NCBI GenBank assembly: GCA_016287815.1
Contig: JAEEWW010000002.1
Location: 18,234-82,233 of the forward strand
From: Treponema sp.
Lineage (GTDB): Bacteria > Spirochaetota > Spirochaetia > Treponematales > Treponemataceae
DNA length: 64,000 nucleotides
Reading direction: 5' to 3'
Shown in pieces: positions 52,576 through 61,118 of the stretch. Each line of letters starts with the position of its first letter. Position 1 is the stretch's first letter. The notes beneath the pieces were generated by a model. The model was given only the letters and a program-made list of their open reading frames with translations, did no database searches and had not been told where the DNA came from. The translations under genes and the position numbers were made by a program.

Positions 52576-54396
52576 TTAGACCTTAAATGAATCTACCTGA
52601 TTACCAATCTTACCGATAGATGATTCAAGAGCTGTAGAAAGGTTTTCCAATGCTGAACCTGACTTTTCAATGCTTGCAACCCCTGTATTGAGTTCTTCCA
52701 TAGCACCTTTCATTGTTGAAGTTGTATCCTGCAATGTTTTAATTTCTGCAAGAATTGTCTTACTTCCTTCAGCCATTTCAACAGAAGATGATTTAACTTC
52801 ATAGGTACTGTCATTCATCTGCTTTAATGCTTCCCGAATCTGTTCAGAACCTTGTGTCTGTTCTTCCATTGCATTCTTAATCTGAACAACAATACTTCCT
52901 GTATTGTTAATGTCAGCAGCAACGTGAGTAAATGCGCTTCCTGCATCTTTTGAAGAATTAAGCATTGTTTCAATACTTTCTGTAATCGTTGAAAGCTGTT
53001 CTCCGATTGTCTTTGACTGACCGGAAGATGTTTCAGAAAGTTTACGGATTTCATCGGCAACAACGCTAAAGCCTTTTCCTGCTTCACCTGCATGGGCTGC
53101 TTCAATTGCCGCATTCATGGCAAGAAGGTTAGTCTGGGCTGCGATATTAGAAATAACGGCATTGGCTTCTTTAAGTGCAAGAGATTCAGTATGGATTGTA
53201 TCAATCTGAGAGTTAACGGCTTCCTGCTTTTTAACTCCGTCTGCAACCTGCTTTTCAAGCACGTCAAATGAATTTGCCATCTTATTTACAGAATCATTTA
53301 CAGAAGCGATGTTGCTTACCATTTCCTCAACTGCGCTTGATGCTTCTACAACAAATGAAGTCTGAGATTCAATCATAGAGTTCAAAGATTCTATATTTGA
53401 AGAAATCTGATTAACGGCACCTGCTGTCTGAGCAACGCAGTTACCCTGGTTTTCAATATTATTCTGAACATTCTTAATAAGGTTCATAACAACAGGAATT
53501 TCTTCCGCTGTCTTTTGAGAACAGTTTGTAAGGTTGTTGCCGGAATCGTAAAGTTCTTCTTTAGATTCTTTAAGGGCAATAACCAAAGTCTGAAGTTTTT
53601 CTATAACCTTGTTGCAGGCATTGGCCAAAGCACCAAGTTCATTCTGTTTAGTTACAGGAATTCTTATTGTTAAATCGCCTTCTCCTGTTGCAATATTGTT
53701 CATTGATTTTACAACATGATTTATCCTTTCAAAGAATTTCAACAGAATAAACAAAACGGCAGCCATAGCCAGTATCATGCCGATTACAGAAATTATAATT
53801 ATCTTAAGTCGTGATGAAATAATTTCTTCGCGAAGCTTCGTTGCATCAAAATCTACACAGATAAAACCGATTGCTTTATTTGCTTTATCAGTAATAGGGT
53901 AGTACATGGAAATTACCCAGCCCCATTCTTCTTCATAGGTTATTTCGGAAGTTGTAATCTGCTTTGTTTCCATACAGTCTAAAGGAGCTGAACCGTAGCT
54001 TGTTATATCTTCCTTTGCGCCTAGGTCAGAGAACAGCTTTTTATCAATCGGTACTGAACTTCCGTCTATAACATACATGAATTCTTTTCCTGCAACCTGA
54101 ACCATAGAATACAGGAATTTACAGCCTGAAATTTCTTTAATTTCAAGCCATTTTGCACACATTTCTACATAATAGGGATCTTTTGCATCAAGTGATTTTG
54201 TAAGTTTAAGGAACTTGTTTTTGTCCATATACTTTTGGGCACTTGTTAAAACATGTGTTCCGTTTTCCAGAAATGCCTGCAATGAAGTTTTGGAAATACC
54301 GTCAACAGCAGTTTTTGTGATTATTACTGTTGTCAGTACTATGAATGCCATAGTTACAAAAATAATTTTGAATTTGTATGATGAAATAAATTTCAT
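52576..54396 (-). CDS. Methyl-accepting chemotaxis protein
   Basis: 606 residues: membrane helix (about 8-30), periplasmic sensor of about 170 residues (Cache-like, [31 protein letters not shown]), second helix (about 198-222), HAMP (about 222-275), and the signalling domain with tip [40 protein letters not shown] (about 418-455). Strong ribosome site AAGGAG. It shares the signalling half with the receptor at 17361-19430, while the sensor differs. No adjacent che genes. Location near tctCBA and an EamA transporter may hint at an organic-acid stimulus, but only by proximity. Confidence 0.95.
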   Translation of the reverse strand: MKFISSYKFKIIFVTMAFIVLTTVIITKTAVDGISKTSLQAFLENGTHVLTSAQKYMDKNKFLKLTKSLDAKDPYYVEMCAKWLEIKEISGCKFLYSMVQVAGKEFMYVIDGSSVPIDKKLFSDLGAKEDITSYGSAPLDCMETKQITTSEITYEEEWGWVISMYYPITDKANKAIGFICVDFDATKLREEIISSRLKIIIISVIGMILAMAAVLFILLKFFERINHVVKSMNNIATGEGDLTIRIPVTKQNELGALANACNKVIEKLQTLVIALKESKEELYDSGNNLTNCSQKTAEEIPVVMNLIKNVQNNIENQGNCVAQTAGAVNQISSNIESLNSMIESQTSFVVEASSAVEEMVSNIASVNDSVNKMANSFDVLEKQVADGVKKQEAVNSQIDTIHTESLALKEANAVISNIAAQTNLLAMNAAIEAAHAGEAGKGFSVVADEIRKLSETSSGQSKTIGEQLSTITESIETMLNSSKDAGSAFTHVAADINNTGSIVVQIKNAMEEQTQGSEQIREALKQMNDSTYEVKSSSVEMAEGSKTILAEIKTLQDTTSTMKGAMEELNTGVASIEKSGSALENLSTALESSIGKIGNQVDSFKV

Positions 54397-54555
54397 TCTT
54401 TTTCTCCTTTCTTAAGAATGTTTTTTCCCTTCATTCATATTTGATTATATATTCTATATCTTAATTCTGCAAATATATATATAAGAAAAATCTATCTATA
54501 ATGTACATATATAAGGATATCGCTTTTTTTTTCTTTTTCAATTATATTTTCACCT

Positions 54556-55449
54556 ATGCTTTGGATATCATTGGTTCTTTTTTACGGCCTTTTAAAAGGC
54601 GGAAGAGAAATATTAAAAAAACTTGCAATGAACAGGAACACCGTTATGGAAGTTCTTGTTACCTATACAGTGCTTTCCTTTATTTTTGTTCTGCCTCAGC
54701 TTCCACAGGCAGGCGGAATGGAAATAAAGTTTTATTTTTATATTGCCTTAAAATCTTTTGCGATTTTTCTTGCATGGATGTTTGGCTTCCGCTCAATAAA
54801 ATACCTTCCGGTAAGCCTGTTTGGCATTCTAGACCTTTCGCGCGTCCTTTTTTCAACTTTTTCCGGAGTTGTTTTTTTAGGTGAAACAATAAGTTTTATG
54901 CGTGGCGCAGGTCTTGCCGTTGTGTGCTTCGGGCTGATTTTATTAAAGTTTTCTCCAGAACGTAAGACGCTCCAGACGCTGAAAAATAATAAGTCGAATA
55001 ATACGCCAACGGATGCCAAAATAAAAACTTTCTATATAATTCTTGCCTTGTTTTCATGCCTATTAAATGCGTGTTCAGGACTTATGGATAAAGTCCTTAT
55101 GAAGTCTGTTACAAGCTCTCAGCTGCAATTCTGGTACATGCTTTTTCTTGTAATTTACTATTTGATTTATGTGCTTGCCGTCAGACAGAATTTTTCATTC
55201 AGCGTTATAAAAAATAAATGGGTGTGGATTCTTGCAATATCTTTTGTAATAGGCGACAAGGCTTTATTTATTGCGAACGGCATGCCTGAAAGCAAAGTTA
55301 CCGTAATGACTCTTATAAAGCAAAGCGGCAGCCTTGTTACGATTTTAGGCGGAAAGTTTGTGTTTAAAGAAAAAAATATCGGTTACAGGCTTTTCTGTGC
55401 TGCCGTCATCATTGCCGGAATCCTGTTGGGAACGCTTGGCGGAAAATAA
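54556..55449 (+). CDS. EamA/DMT-family transporter
   Basis: 297 residues, about ten hydrophobic helices, in two EamA halves (FGFRSIKYLPVSLFGILDLSRVLFSTFSGVVFLGE and the matching KVTVMTLIKQSGSLVTILGGKFVFKEK). Likely exports or imports a small metabolite; substrate unknown. A TATATT ends 7 nt before the ATG with no Shine-Dalgarno sequence and only a poor -35. Confidence 0.85.
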   Translation: MLWISLVLFYGLLKGGREILKKLAMNRNTVMEVLVTYTVLSFIFVLPQLPQAGGMEIKFYFYIALKSFAIFLAWMFGFRSIKYLPVSLFGILDLSRVLFSTFSGVVFLGETISFMRGAGLAVVCFGLILLKFSPERKTLQTLKNNKSNNTPTDAKIKTFYIILALFSCLLNACSGLMDKVLMKSVTSSQLQFWYMLFLVIYYLIYVLAVRQNFSFSVIKNKWVWILAISFVIGDKALFIANGMPESKVTVMTLIKQSGSLVTILGGKFVFKEKNIGYRLFCAAVIIAGILLGTLGGK

Positions 55450-55487
55450 TTTCTGCCAGGCGTTATCTAAAGGAGGCTTGTTTTGTT

Positions 55488-56003
55488 TTATTGCTGTACT
55501 ACAAGAATATGCCTGGCTTCTGCTGTTTTTGTTTCCGTATTGAATTTTTTTACTGCAACCCAGTTTCCGGTCTTTACATCTTTAAGATTAATTCCTGCAT
55601 CTTCAAGACATGGCAGATCACGTCTTTTATCTGCTGTATCTGCTGTTCTTTCAGCAGGCTTTTCAAACTGAACAAGGCGGGTAAATGGATTAACGTGAAC
55701 CTTTGTTTCATTTCCGTCTGCATCTTTAACCGTAATCAGCTGCTTGTTGTCATCAATTGAAGTAACGGTTCCAAGAATGTCTGCGCCGTGCATCGGGTTA
55801 AACATAGAAAATCCGTTCACAGGCAGTCTGTGATTCATTCTTCCATTTTCAGAATGATGATATTCAAAACCTTTTTCTGAATCTGGTCCCATCGGATGAT
55901 TATACGGGTTTACATTTTTGTTACTTCTTGCAAAAACAGAAGCCGTTCCAAATCCTGCAATAATTGCAGATACTGCGATGGTTTTGATAAGTGTCTTTTT
56001 CAT
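55488..56003 (-). CDS. His/Met-rich periplasmic protein with small beta domain
   Basis: 171 residues. Signal peptide ending near SVFARS. Then a His/Met-rich segment (NPYNHPMGPDSEKGFEYHHSENGRMNH), and a C-terminal domain that looks like a DUF5666-type or OB-like barrel (GADILGTVTSIDDNKQLITVKDADGNETKVHV). No catalytic motif. Strong ribosome site AAGGAG. It lies divergent from another His/Met-rich secreted protein and a two-component system, which suggests joint control. Metal binding by His/Met residues is an inference. Confidence 0.7.
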   Translation of the reverse strand: MKKTLIKTIAVSAIIAGFGTASVFARSNKNVNPYNHPMGPDSEKGFEYHHSENGRMNHRLPVNGFSMFNPMHGADILGTVTSIDDNKQLITVKDADGNETKVHVNPFTRLVQFEKPAERTADTADKRRDLPCLEDAGINLKDVKTGNWVAVKKFNTETKTAEARHILVVQQ

Positions 56004-56139
56004 AAAATCTCCTTGTATGAGCCGGTGCCTGGTAGTCAGCGCCGGTGGTTTTCTATCAGCTGTTATTCAGCTTACATTGTGGAGTTTAGTGTATGCGCGA
56101 TTCAAAAGCATTAAAGGAACATTAATCAAAGATGAAAAA

Positions 56140-56196
56140 ACTTTCAGAAACTTTCCTGTAAAATTCAGACAAAATAAATGTTCTATATGATATACT
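56140..56196 (+). promoter_or_regulatory. Candidate OmpR-type operator and promoter
   Basis: ACTTTC occurs twice with a 10-bp step (56140-56145, 56150-56155), the spacing of OmpR-family binding sites. Downstream TATACT (56191-56196) lies 7 nt before the ATG, and no good -35 is present, as expected for an activated promoter. Confidence 0.45.
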
Positions 56197-56203
56197 TTTT
56201 TCT

Positions 56204-56836
56204 ATGCAGAAGAAAAAATATTTTATTTTTCTTGCTTTTCTGATTATCTCTTTTTTTATAAATGCCGCAAACATTTTTGCTCAGAATTATAATGATTCTA
56301 TGCCTGCTATTCCTGAAAATAGGCCAATGATGCCCCACAGACATGATGAAATAATGAACATAAACGGAAGGCACATGCGCCGGCACGGTCTTTTTTTTGA
56401 CATAATCGGTTTAAAAATCAGTGATGCCGAAGATGAACTTTCTGTTTCTGTTTATTTTAATGATTCTGTAGATGCTGATTCTGTTTCTTCGGATAAAATT
56501 TTAATTGATGATGATTTAATTTCTCCGAAGACAGATTTTCTGTTTAGCAAAACCCGCAGAATGTTACGCTTTAATATTGCCAGAAAAAATAATTTTTCTA
56601 TAAAGATGAATTCTATAAAGTCTTTTGACGGAAGGCTTATTCCGCCGTTTGAAGAAAAGAATCTGAATTCAGGCGATTTTGTAAAGTATCCTTCAAGAAA
56701 CGTTCAGCCGGATGCTAATCCGGAAATTGTTCCGCAAGGGAAAAATCCGCCGGAAAGTTTTCCTCCAGGTTATTTTTTGCAGCCGCCACTTCCCCGGGAA
56801 AATCATATAAAAGAAAATCATCAGGATGAAATATGA
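56204..56836 (+). CDS. Secreted His/Met-rich protein of unknown function, first gene of a two-component operon
   Basis: 210 residues. Signal peptide (about 1-27, FLIISFFINAANIFAQ), a Met/His-rich stretch (RPMMPHRHDEIMNINGRHMRRHG, about 42-64), a middle region with alternating strands (LSVSVYFNDSVDADSVSSDKILIDDD), and a Pro-rich tail. No family recognised. Its last four bases overlap the response-regulator start, so it is part of that operon, and it may be the sensor's periplasmic accessory or the first target. No Shine-Dalgarno sequence. Confidence 0.7.
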   Translation: MQKKKYFIFLAFLIISFFINAANIFAQNYNDSMPAIPENRPMMPHRHDEIMNINGRHMRRHGLFFDIIGLKISDAEDELSVSVYFNDSVDADSVSSDKILIDDDLISPKTDFLFSKTRRMLRFNIARKNNFSIKMNSIKSFDGRLIPPFEEKNLNSGDFVKYPSRNVQPDANPEIVPQGKNPPESFPPGYFLQPPLPRENHIKENHQDEI

Positions 56837-57525
56837 CTAAGATTTTAATAATAGAAGATGACCAGGAACTTTCTAATATAATTCAACTTGAACTTTCCCA
56901 TGAAGGCTTTGTTACAGCCGCTGCTTTTGACGGAAGGACAGGACTTGAAAAAATCCAGAGCGACAAGCCTGATCTGGTATTGCTGGACGTAATGCTTCCT
57001 AAATTAAGTGGGCTTGAAGTGCTTAGAAAAGTCCGTAACGAGCTTAATTCCGGCATTCCAATAATCCTTGTAACGGCCAGAAGTGAAACTATAGATAAGG
57101 TTGACGGGCTTAACAGCGGTGCAGACGATTACATTTGCAAGCCTTTTAAAATAGAAGAAATGCTTGCGCGGATTAATGCCATTTTACGGCGCACTCAGAA
57201 AGCCGGCGCAAATCAAAATGATTTAGTCTTAAAAAACGGAAAGATAAAGATGATTGCGTCGCAAATGAAAGTTTATTTTGCAGGCAGTGAAACTGAGCTT
57301 TCTAAAAATGAATTTCTGCTTTTAAAATATTTTCTGGAAAATGTTTCTAAAATACTAACCCGTGATGAAATTATTAAAAATGTCTGGGGCGAAGATTATT
57401 ATATAGAAGAAAACAGCGTGGATGTTTATGTTCGTCATTTACGTTCAAAGTTCGGTGATGATTTAATAAAAACTGTCCGCGGAATGGGCTATATAATGCA
57501 GGAATATTCTGAAAATCAGGGTTAA
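56833..57525 (+). CDS. OmpR-family response regulator
   Basis: 230 residues. Receiver with acidic pair EDD near residue 8, phospho-Asp in LVLLDVMLPKLSGLEV (Asp53), Thr in ILVTARS and Lys in DDYICKPFKIEEM. The C-terminal winged helix runs from about 135: LSKNEFLLLKYFLENVSKILTRDEIIKNVWG and SVDVYVRHLRSKFGDDLIKTVRGMGYIM. Binds tandem direct repeats in the family. ATG overlaps the upstream stop by four bases; the histidine kinase follows after 12 bp. Confidence 0.95.
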   Translation: MTKILIIEDDQELSNIIQLELSHEGFVTAAAFDGRTGLEKIQSDKPDLVLLDVMLPKLSGLEVLRKVRNELNSGIPIILVTARSETIDKVDGLNSGADDYICKPFKIEEMLARINAILRRTQKAGANQNDLVLKNGKIKMIASQMKVYFAGSETELSKNEFLLLKYFLENVSKILTRDEIIKNVWGEDYYIEENSVDVYVRHLRSKFGDDLIKTVRGMGYIMQEYSENQG

Positions 57526-57537
57526 GGCGATAATATA

Positions 57538-58809
57538 ATGCGTAAAAATAAAAACAAAGCAGTTTCAGTTTCTCTTGCATTTCGCTTTATGGCAATCCTT
57601 GCTTTTGCAATGCTCTGCCTTTCGTTCATTTTTGTCTTTGCGCTGCGCCTGCTGGTAATTAATCATCATAAGTCGGAACTCGAAACTTGTGTTTCGCATA
57701 TAGTTCGGACAATAAGCCTTGAAGGAACGCAGGAATTACCTTTTGTTGAACTTCCGTATTACATTACATATACGGTGTATGAAAGCGAATCAGAAAATGT
57801 TCTTTCTACAAATGACAGTCTGCTTCCTCTGCTGAATTCTTCTGGAAAAACAAAGACCTGCTTTGTAAAGGATTTTTTTACCGACAGTGACCTTAATATC
57901 CGCTATCTTACAAAAGAAACTGAAATATCCGGGAAAAAAATAATAGTTGAATGTGCACTGGATATTTCTAATGACACTGCAACGAAGATGTTAAAAACTC
58001 TTCCGTATCTTGCTTTAATTTTATTGCTTCCTGTGCTTTTAGTTTCATTTGTACTTTCTTATATGATTTCTAAAAGCACGATTTCAGCATTTAAAAAATT
58101 ACAGGCTGACTATGACCGGGAAAAAGAGTTTACTTCCAATGTAAGCCACGAACTGAAAACTCCGATTGCTATAATTTCAGGACACGCCAATCTTTTGAAA
58201 CGCTGGGGAAAAAACGACCCGATTCAGCTTGAAAAATCAATAGATTCTATTTTAAAAGAAAGCGAAAATATGAATCACATTGTAACTACCTTGCTTGATA
58301 TGAGCCGGCTGGAACGTGGAAAGATTGAAGTTGTAAAAACAAAGTTTTTTGCGACCAATTTTTTTGCAAAACTTAAAGAAGAATTTACTTCGCTTTATCC
58401 GCAGATGAAATTTGAAATTATAGATGAAGATTTTATTGAACTTTATACCGACGAGCAGAAGCTTCATCAGATATTTACGGTAATTTTATCTAACAGCGTA
58501 AAGTTTGCAGGAGAGAAGTGCAGAATAATTCTTTGTGCAAAAAGAAGTACCGTTAAGACTGGTGGTGTTAAATCTGGCGGTCAAATTGAACTTTCGGTAC
58601 AGGATAATGGAACTGGATTTGACGAAAAAATCCTTCCGCATGTATTTGAAAGGTTTTTCAAAGGCGACAGTTCGCATGACAGAAATGTTAGCGGCTCAGG
58701 GCTTGGCCTTGCAATTGCAAAATCCTTGACAGAATCTTTGGGCGGGTCTATAAAAGCAAAAAATGCCCCTCAGGGAGGGGCATTAATCAGCATTGCTATT
58801 TCAAATTAA
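57538..58809 (+). CDS. Sensor histidine kinase
   Basis: 423 residues: helix (about 15-40), periplasmic domain of about 110 residues, second helix (about 154-178), then DHp with SNVSHELKTPIAIISGHANLL (His204), and the ATPase domain with N box VILSNSVKFAG, G1 DNGTGFDEKILPHVFERF and G2 GSGLGLAIAKSLTESLGGSI. No clear HAMP domain. It is the partner of the OmpR-type regulator encoded just upstream. The last 15 codons contain a perfect 10-bp DNA palindrome (AATGCCCCTC/GAGGGGCATT, 58762-58784) that could also act as a hairpin in the mRNA. Confidence 0.93.
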   Translation: MRKNKNKAVSVSLAFRFMAILAFAMLCLSFIFVFALRLLVINHHKSELETCVSHIVRTISLEGTQELPFVELPYYITYTVYESESENVLSTNDSLLPLLNSSGKTKTCFVKDFFTDSDLNIRYLTKETEISGKKIIVECALDISNDTATKMLKTLPYLALILLLPVLLVSFVLSYMISKSTISAFKKLQADYDREKEFTSNVSHELKTPIAIISGHANLLKRWGKNDPIQLEKSIDSILKESENMNHIVTTLLDMSRLERGKIEVVKTKFFATNFFAKLKEEFTSLYPQMKFEIIDEDFIELYTDEQKLHQIFTVILSNSVKFAGEKCRIILCAKRSTVKTGGVKSGGQIELSVQDNGTGFDEKILPHVFERFFKGDSSHDRNVSGSGLGLAIAKSLTESLGGSIKAKNAPQGGALISIAISN

Positions 58810-58824
58810 TCATTGATTTATCAT

Positions 58825-58869
58825 ACGAATGGTCAAGGCACGCTGCGCTTAAAGCCTTGACTCATTCGT
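58825..58869. repeat. Dispersed palindromic repeat, copy 2
   Basis: Outer arms ACGAATG/CATTCGT (7 bp), inner TCAAGGC/GCCTTGA (7 bp), 14-nt loop. The core is the reverse complement of the element at 46671-46715. Confidence 0.8.
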
Positions 58870-58871
58870 TT

Positions 58872-58900
58872 AGCGGGGGTCTTAAAATAATACCCCCGCT
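58872..58900. other. Intergenic hairpin AGCGGGGGT/ACCCCCGCT
   Basis: Perfect 9-bp stem with an 11-nt A/T loop in the gap between the convergent histidine kinase and gpmI genes. No T-run, probably a transcript end-protecting hairpin. Confidence 0.55.
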
Positions 58901-58918
58901 ATAATCAGTTGGCGGAAC

Positions 58919-60583
58919 CTATTTTAAGTTAATCATTGATTTGTCGTAATCAGATGGAGCTACATAACCCATAAGGTTCATCAATGTTGCCGGCCAGCTT
59001 GAAATTCCAAGACCGTCGTTGAGTTTTGTATTGTCGTACTCGCCCTTGTATTCCGGGTCGTAGATAATACCTGGAACCGGGTTCAGTGAGTGCGAAGTTT
59101 TAGCCTTTGGCTCGCCGCTCTTGTCCATCTTAACGCTGCCGTCTTTTGCATGCTCGTACATGTCATCGCTGTTTCCGTGGTCAGCTGTAAGACACAGGAT
59201 ACCGCCTGCTTCATCGATTGCAGCCTTTAAGCGGCCAAGCTGTAAGTCCATGCCTTCCATAGAACATACAACAGCGTTAAAAACTCCTGTGTGTCCAACC
59301 ATGTCTCCGTTCGGGAAGTTAAGGCGGATGTGGTCATATTTGCCGGATTTAATTGCTTCAATAACTTTATCAGTGATTTCTGCACATTTCATCCATGGGC
59401 GCTGTTCAAATGGAACAACATCAGACGGAACTTCAACATAGTCTTCAAGTTTTTCGTCAAACTTACCCTGTTTGTTTCCGTTGAAGAAGTAGGTAACGTG
59501 TCCGTATTTCTGAGTTTCAGAAATGGCAAGAAGTTTAACGCCTGTTTTTGTAAGGTATTCACCCATTGTGCGGTCAATGCTCGGCGGGTTTACAAGATAC
59601 TGAGCCGGAACGTGAGCGTCTCCGTCGTATTCCATCATTCCTGCATATTCAACTGCCGGTACGCGCTTACGGTCAAACGGAAGTTCTCCGCCTTTTGGTG
59701 TTTCAAAGGCGCGTGTCATTTCAAGGGCGCGGTCGCCGCGGAAGTTAAAATAGATAACGCTGTCGCCGTCTTCAATAGTGCCGACAGGCTTTCCTGATTT
59801 TGCAATTACAAACTCGTGCATGTCCTGATCAAGAATGCCGGGGATTTCAGCGCGGTATGTTTCAATTGCCTTTGTAGCTGAATCAAACATGCGGCCTTCG
59901 CCAAGAACATGTGCTTTCCATCCGCGTTCTACCATAGACCAGTCTGCATTGTAGCGGTCCATAGTCATGTACATACGTCCGCCGCCTGAAGCAATCTGGT
60001 AGTCAACACCGGCAAAGCCTGCTAAGAATTCTTCAAGTGGAGTGATGTAATTTAAAGCAGAAGTAGGATCAACATCGCGGCCGTCAAGTAAAGCGTGAAC
60101 ACGAAGTTTTTTAACTCCGTCCTTAGAAGCCTGTGTAATCATTGCCTTAAGGTGGTCAATGTGGCTGTGAACGTTTCCGTCAGAAACAAGACCGATAAAG
60201 TGAAGGGTAGAGTTTTTGTCGTTTACGTTTTTAACAAGCTTTTTCCATGTGTCAGCTGCAAACATAGAACCGTTTGCAATTGATTCTCCAACAAGCTTTG
60301 CACCCTGAGCAAATACACGGCCACAGCCCATGGCGTTGTGGCCAACTTCACTGTTACCCATATCATCATCGCTTGGAAGACCAACGGCTGTTCCGTGTGC
60401 CTTTAATTTTGTATGAGGACAGTTAGCAGTAAACCAGTCCAGATACTTCATGCGGCTAGCTTTTACAGCATCGCCTTCTTCATATTTTCCATATCCAACG
60501 CCGTCCATAATAACAAGGACAACAGGACCACGACGACCTTTCCAGTTTGGATTCTTTTCCAAAGCGTGCATAGTGTCTGACAT
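58919..60583 (-). CDS. gpmI: 2,3-bisphosphoglycerate-independent phosphoglycerate mutase
   Basis: 554 residues from the ATG at 60583, which has AGGAG upstream; the track's start at 60622 adds 13 residues without support. Seen: metal Asp in VIMDGVGYG, catalytic Ser in DDDMGNSEVGHNAMG, VSDGNVHSH, LDGRDVDPTSAL, GRMYMTMDRY and the C-terminal metal site LTADHGNSDDM. A manganese-dependent enzyme that interconverts 3- and 2-phosphoglycerate in glycolysis. Slightly longer than the usual 510-520. Confidence 0.95.
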   Translation of the reverse strand: MSDTMHALEKNPNWKGRRGPVVLVIMDGVGYGKYEEGDAVKASRMKYLDWFTANCPHTKLKAHGTAVGLPSDDDMGNSEVGHNAMGCGRVFAQGAKLVGESIANGSMFAADTWKKLVKNVNDKNSTLHFIGLVSDGNVHSHIDHLKAMITQASKDGVKKLRVHALLDGRDVDPTSALNYITPLEEFLAGFAGVDYQIASGGGRMYMTMDRYNADWSMVERGWKAHVLGEGRMFDSATKAIETYRAEIPGILDQDMHEFVIAKSGKPVGTIEDGDSVIYFNFRGDRALEMTRAFETPKGGELPFDRKRVPAVEYAGMMEYDGDAHVPAQYLVNPPSIDRTMGEYLTKTGVKLLAISETQKYGHVTYFFNGNKQGKFDEKLEDYVEVPSDVVPFEQRPWMKCAEITDKVIEAIKSGKYDHIRLNFPNGDMVGHTGVFNAVVCSMEGMDLQLGRLKAAIDEAGGILCLTADHGNSDDMYEHAKDGSVKMDKSGEPKAKTSHSLNPVPGIIYDPEYKGEYDNTKLNDGLGISSWPATLMNLMGYVAPSDYDKSMINLK

Positions 60584-60703
60584 ATATACTCCTGAATTTG
60601 TCATTATCGTGCAGTAAAACATGCCCGGATAATGTTCTTAATATACTATTTCTTCTATTACTATAATGAATTACGGAAGGTTTTACAATGCGCATCCTCC
60701 GCC

Positions 60704-60809
60704 GTCGGCAACACCTGACGATGACGCTCGTCAACACCCGACGACGGCGGTCGTCAACACCTGACGACGGCGGTCGTCAACACCTGACGACGGCGGTCGT
60801 CAACACCTG
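60704..60809. repeat. 23-bp GC-rich tandem array with palindromic units
   Basis: Three full units of 23 bp (60730, 60753, 60776) with consensus GTCAACACCTGACGACGGCGGTC, a degenerate unit before (60704-60729), and a partial one after. Each contains GACGAC-GGCG-GTCGTC, a 6-bp stem. Its GC content contrasts with the A/T-rich flanks. It sits between gpmI and the HU-like gene, which are divergent. The track's 66-residue ORF here (60688-60888) is just the repeat translated. Confidence 0.9.
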
Positions 60810-60969
60810 CCCACCCCAGAGAGCAGGCTACTATTATAGTTTTAATATCAAAACAGGGAAAAATACAAAAAAAAGTGAAAAAAATTAATTTTTTTTTCAA
60901 AATAATTGCATGTTTTTCTTAGTGTACCCCTATATATATAGTGATCTTCAGTGATTGAGGTCAAAAAAA

Positions 60970-61095
60970 AGTCTGAAAACAGTTGCATGTTATGTAACAG
61001 ACAGCGGCTTCCAGACTTAGCTGAATCAATAATGATTCCAAACGTGACTGTTTGATTTTATCATTACTGCTTTTCCGCTTTCAAGAGCCGCTGTC
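60970..61095 (+). promoter_or_regulatory. Structured 5' leader of the HU-like gene
   Basis: Inverted repeats in order: AGTCTG (60970-60975) with CAGACT (61012-61017), GTTGCAT/ATGTAAC (60982-60998, one G-U), GACAGCGGCT (61000-61009) with AGCCGCTGTC (61086-61095), and GAATCA/TGATTC (61023-61038). The long-range 10-bp helix and AGTCTG/CAGACT cross each other, so they are mutually exclusive or form a pseudoknot. The long helix ends 11 nt before the AGAGG ribosome site. The rest of the 535-bp gap holds the 23-bp array and A/T-rich sequence. Confidence 0.5.
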
Positions 61096-61118
61096 ACAAT
61101 TTCACTAAAGAGGTGCCT

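Noticed and set aside
55483-55671. 62-residue ORF preceded by a strong AAAGGAGG site
   Set aside because: It is antisense to the His/Met-rich periplasmic gene, starts with TTG, and its product looks random. The ribosome-like site is probably chance, though it is unusually good.
59291-59797. 168-residue plus-strand ORF
   Set aside because: Antisense shadow of gpmI; composition is unlike a real protein.
60688-60888. 66-residue Arg/Thr-rich ORF
   Set aside because: Translation of the 23-bp tandem array; no ribosome site.
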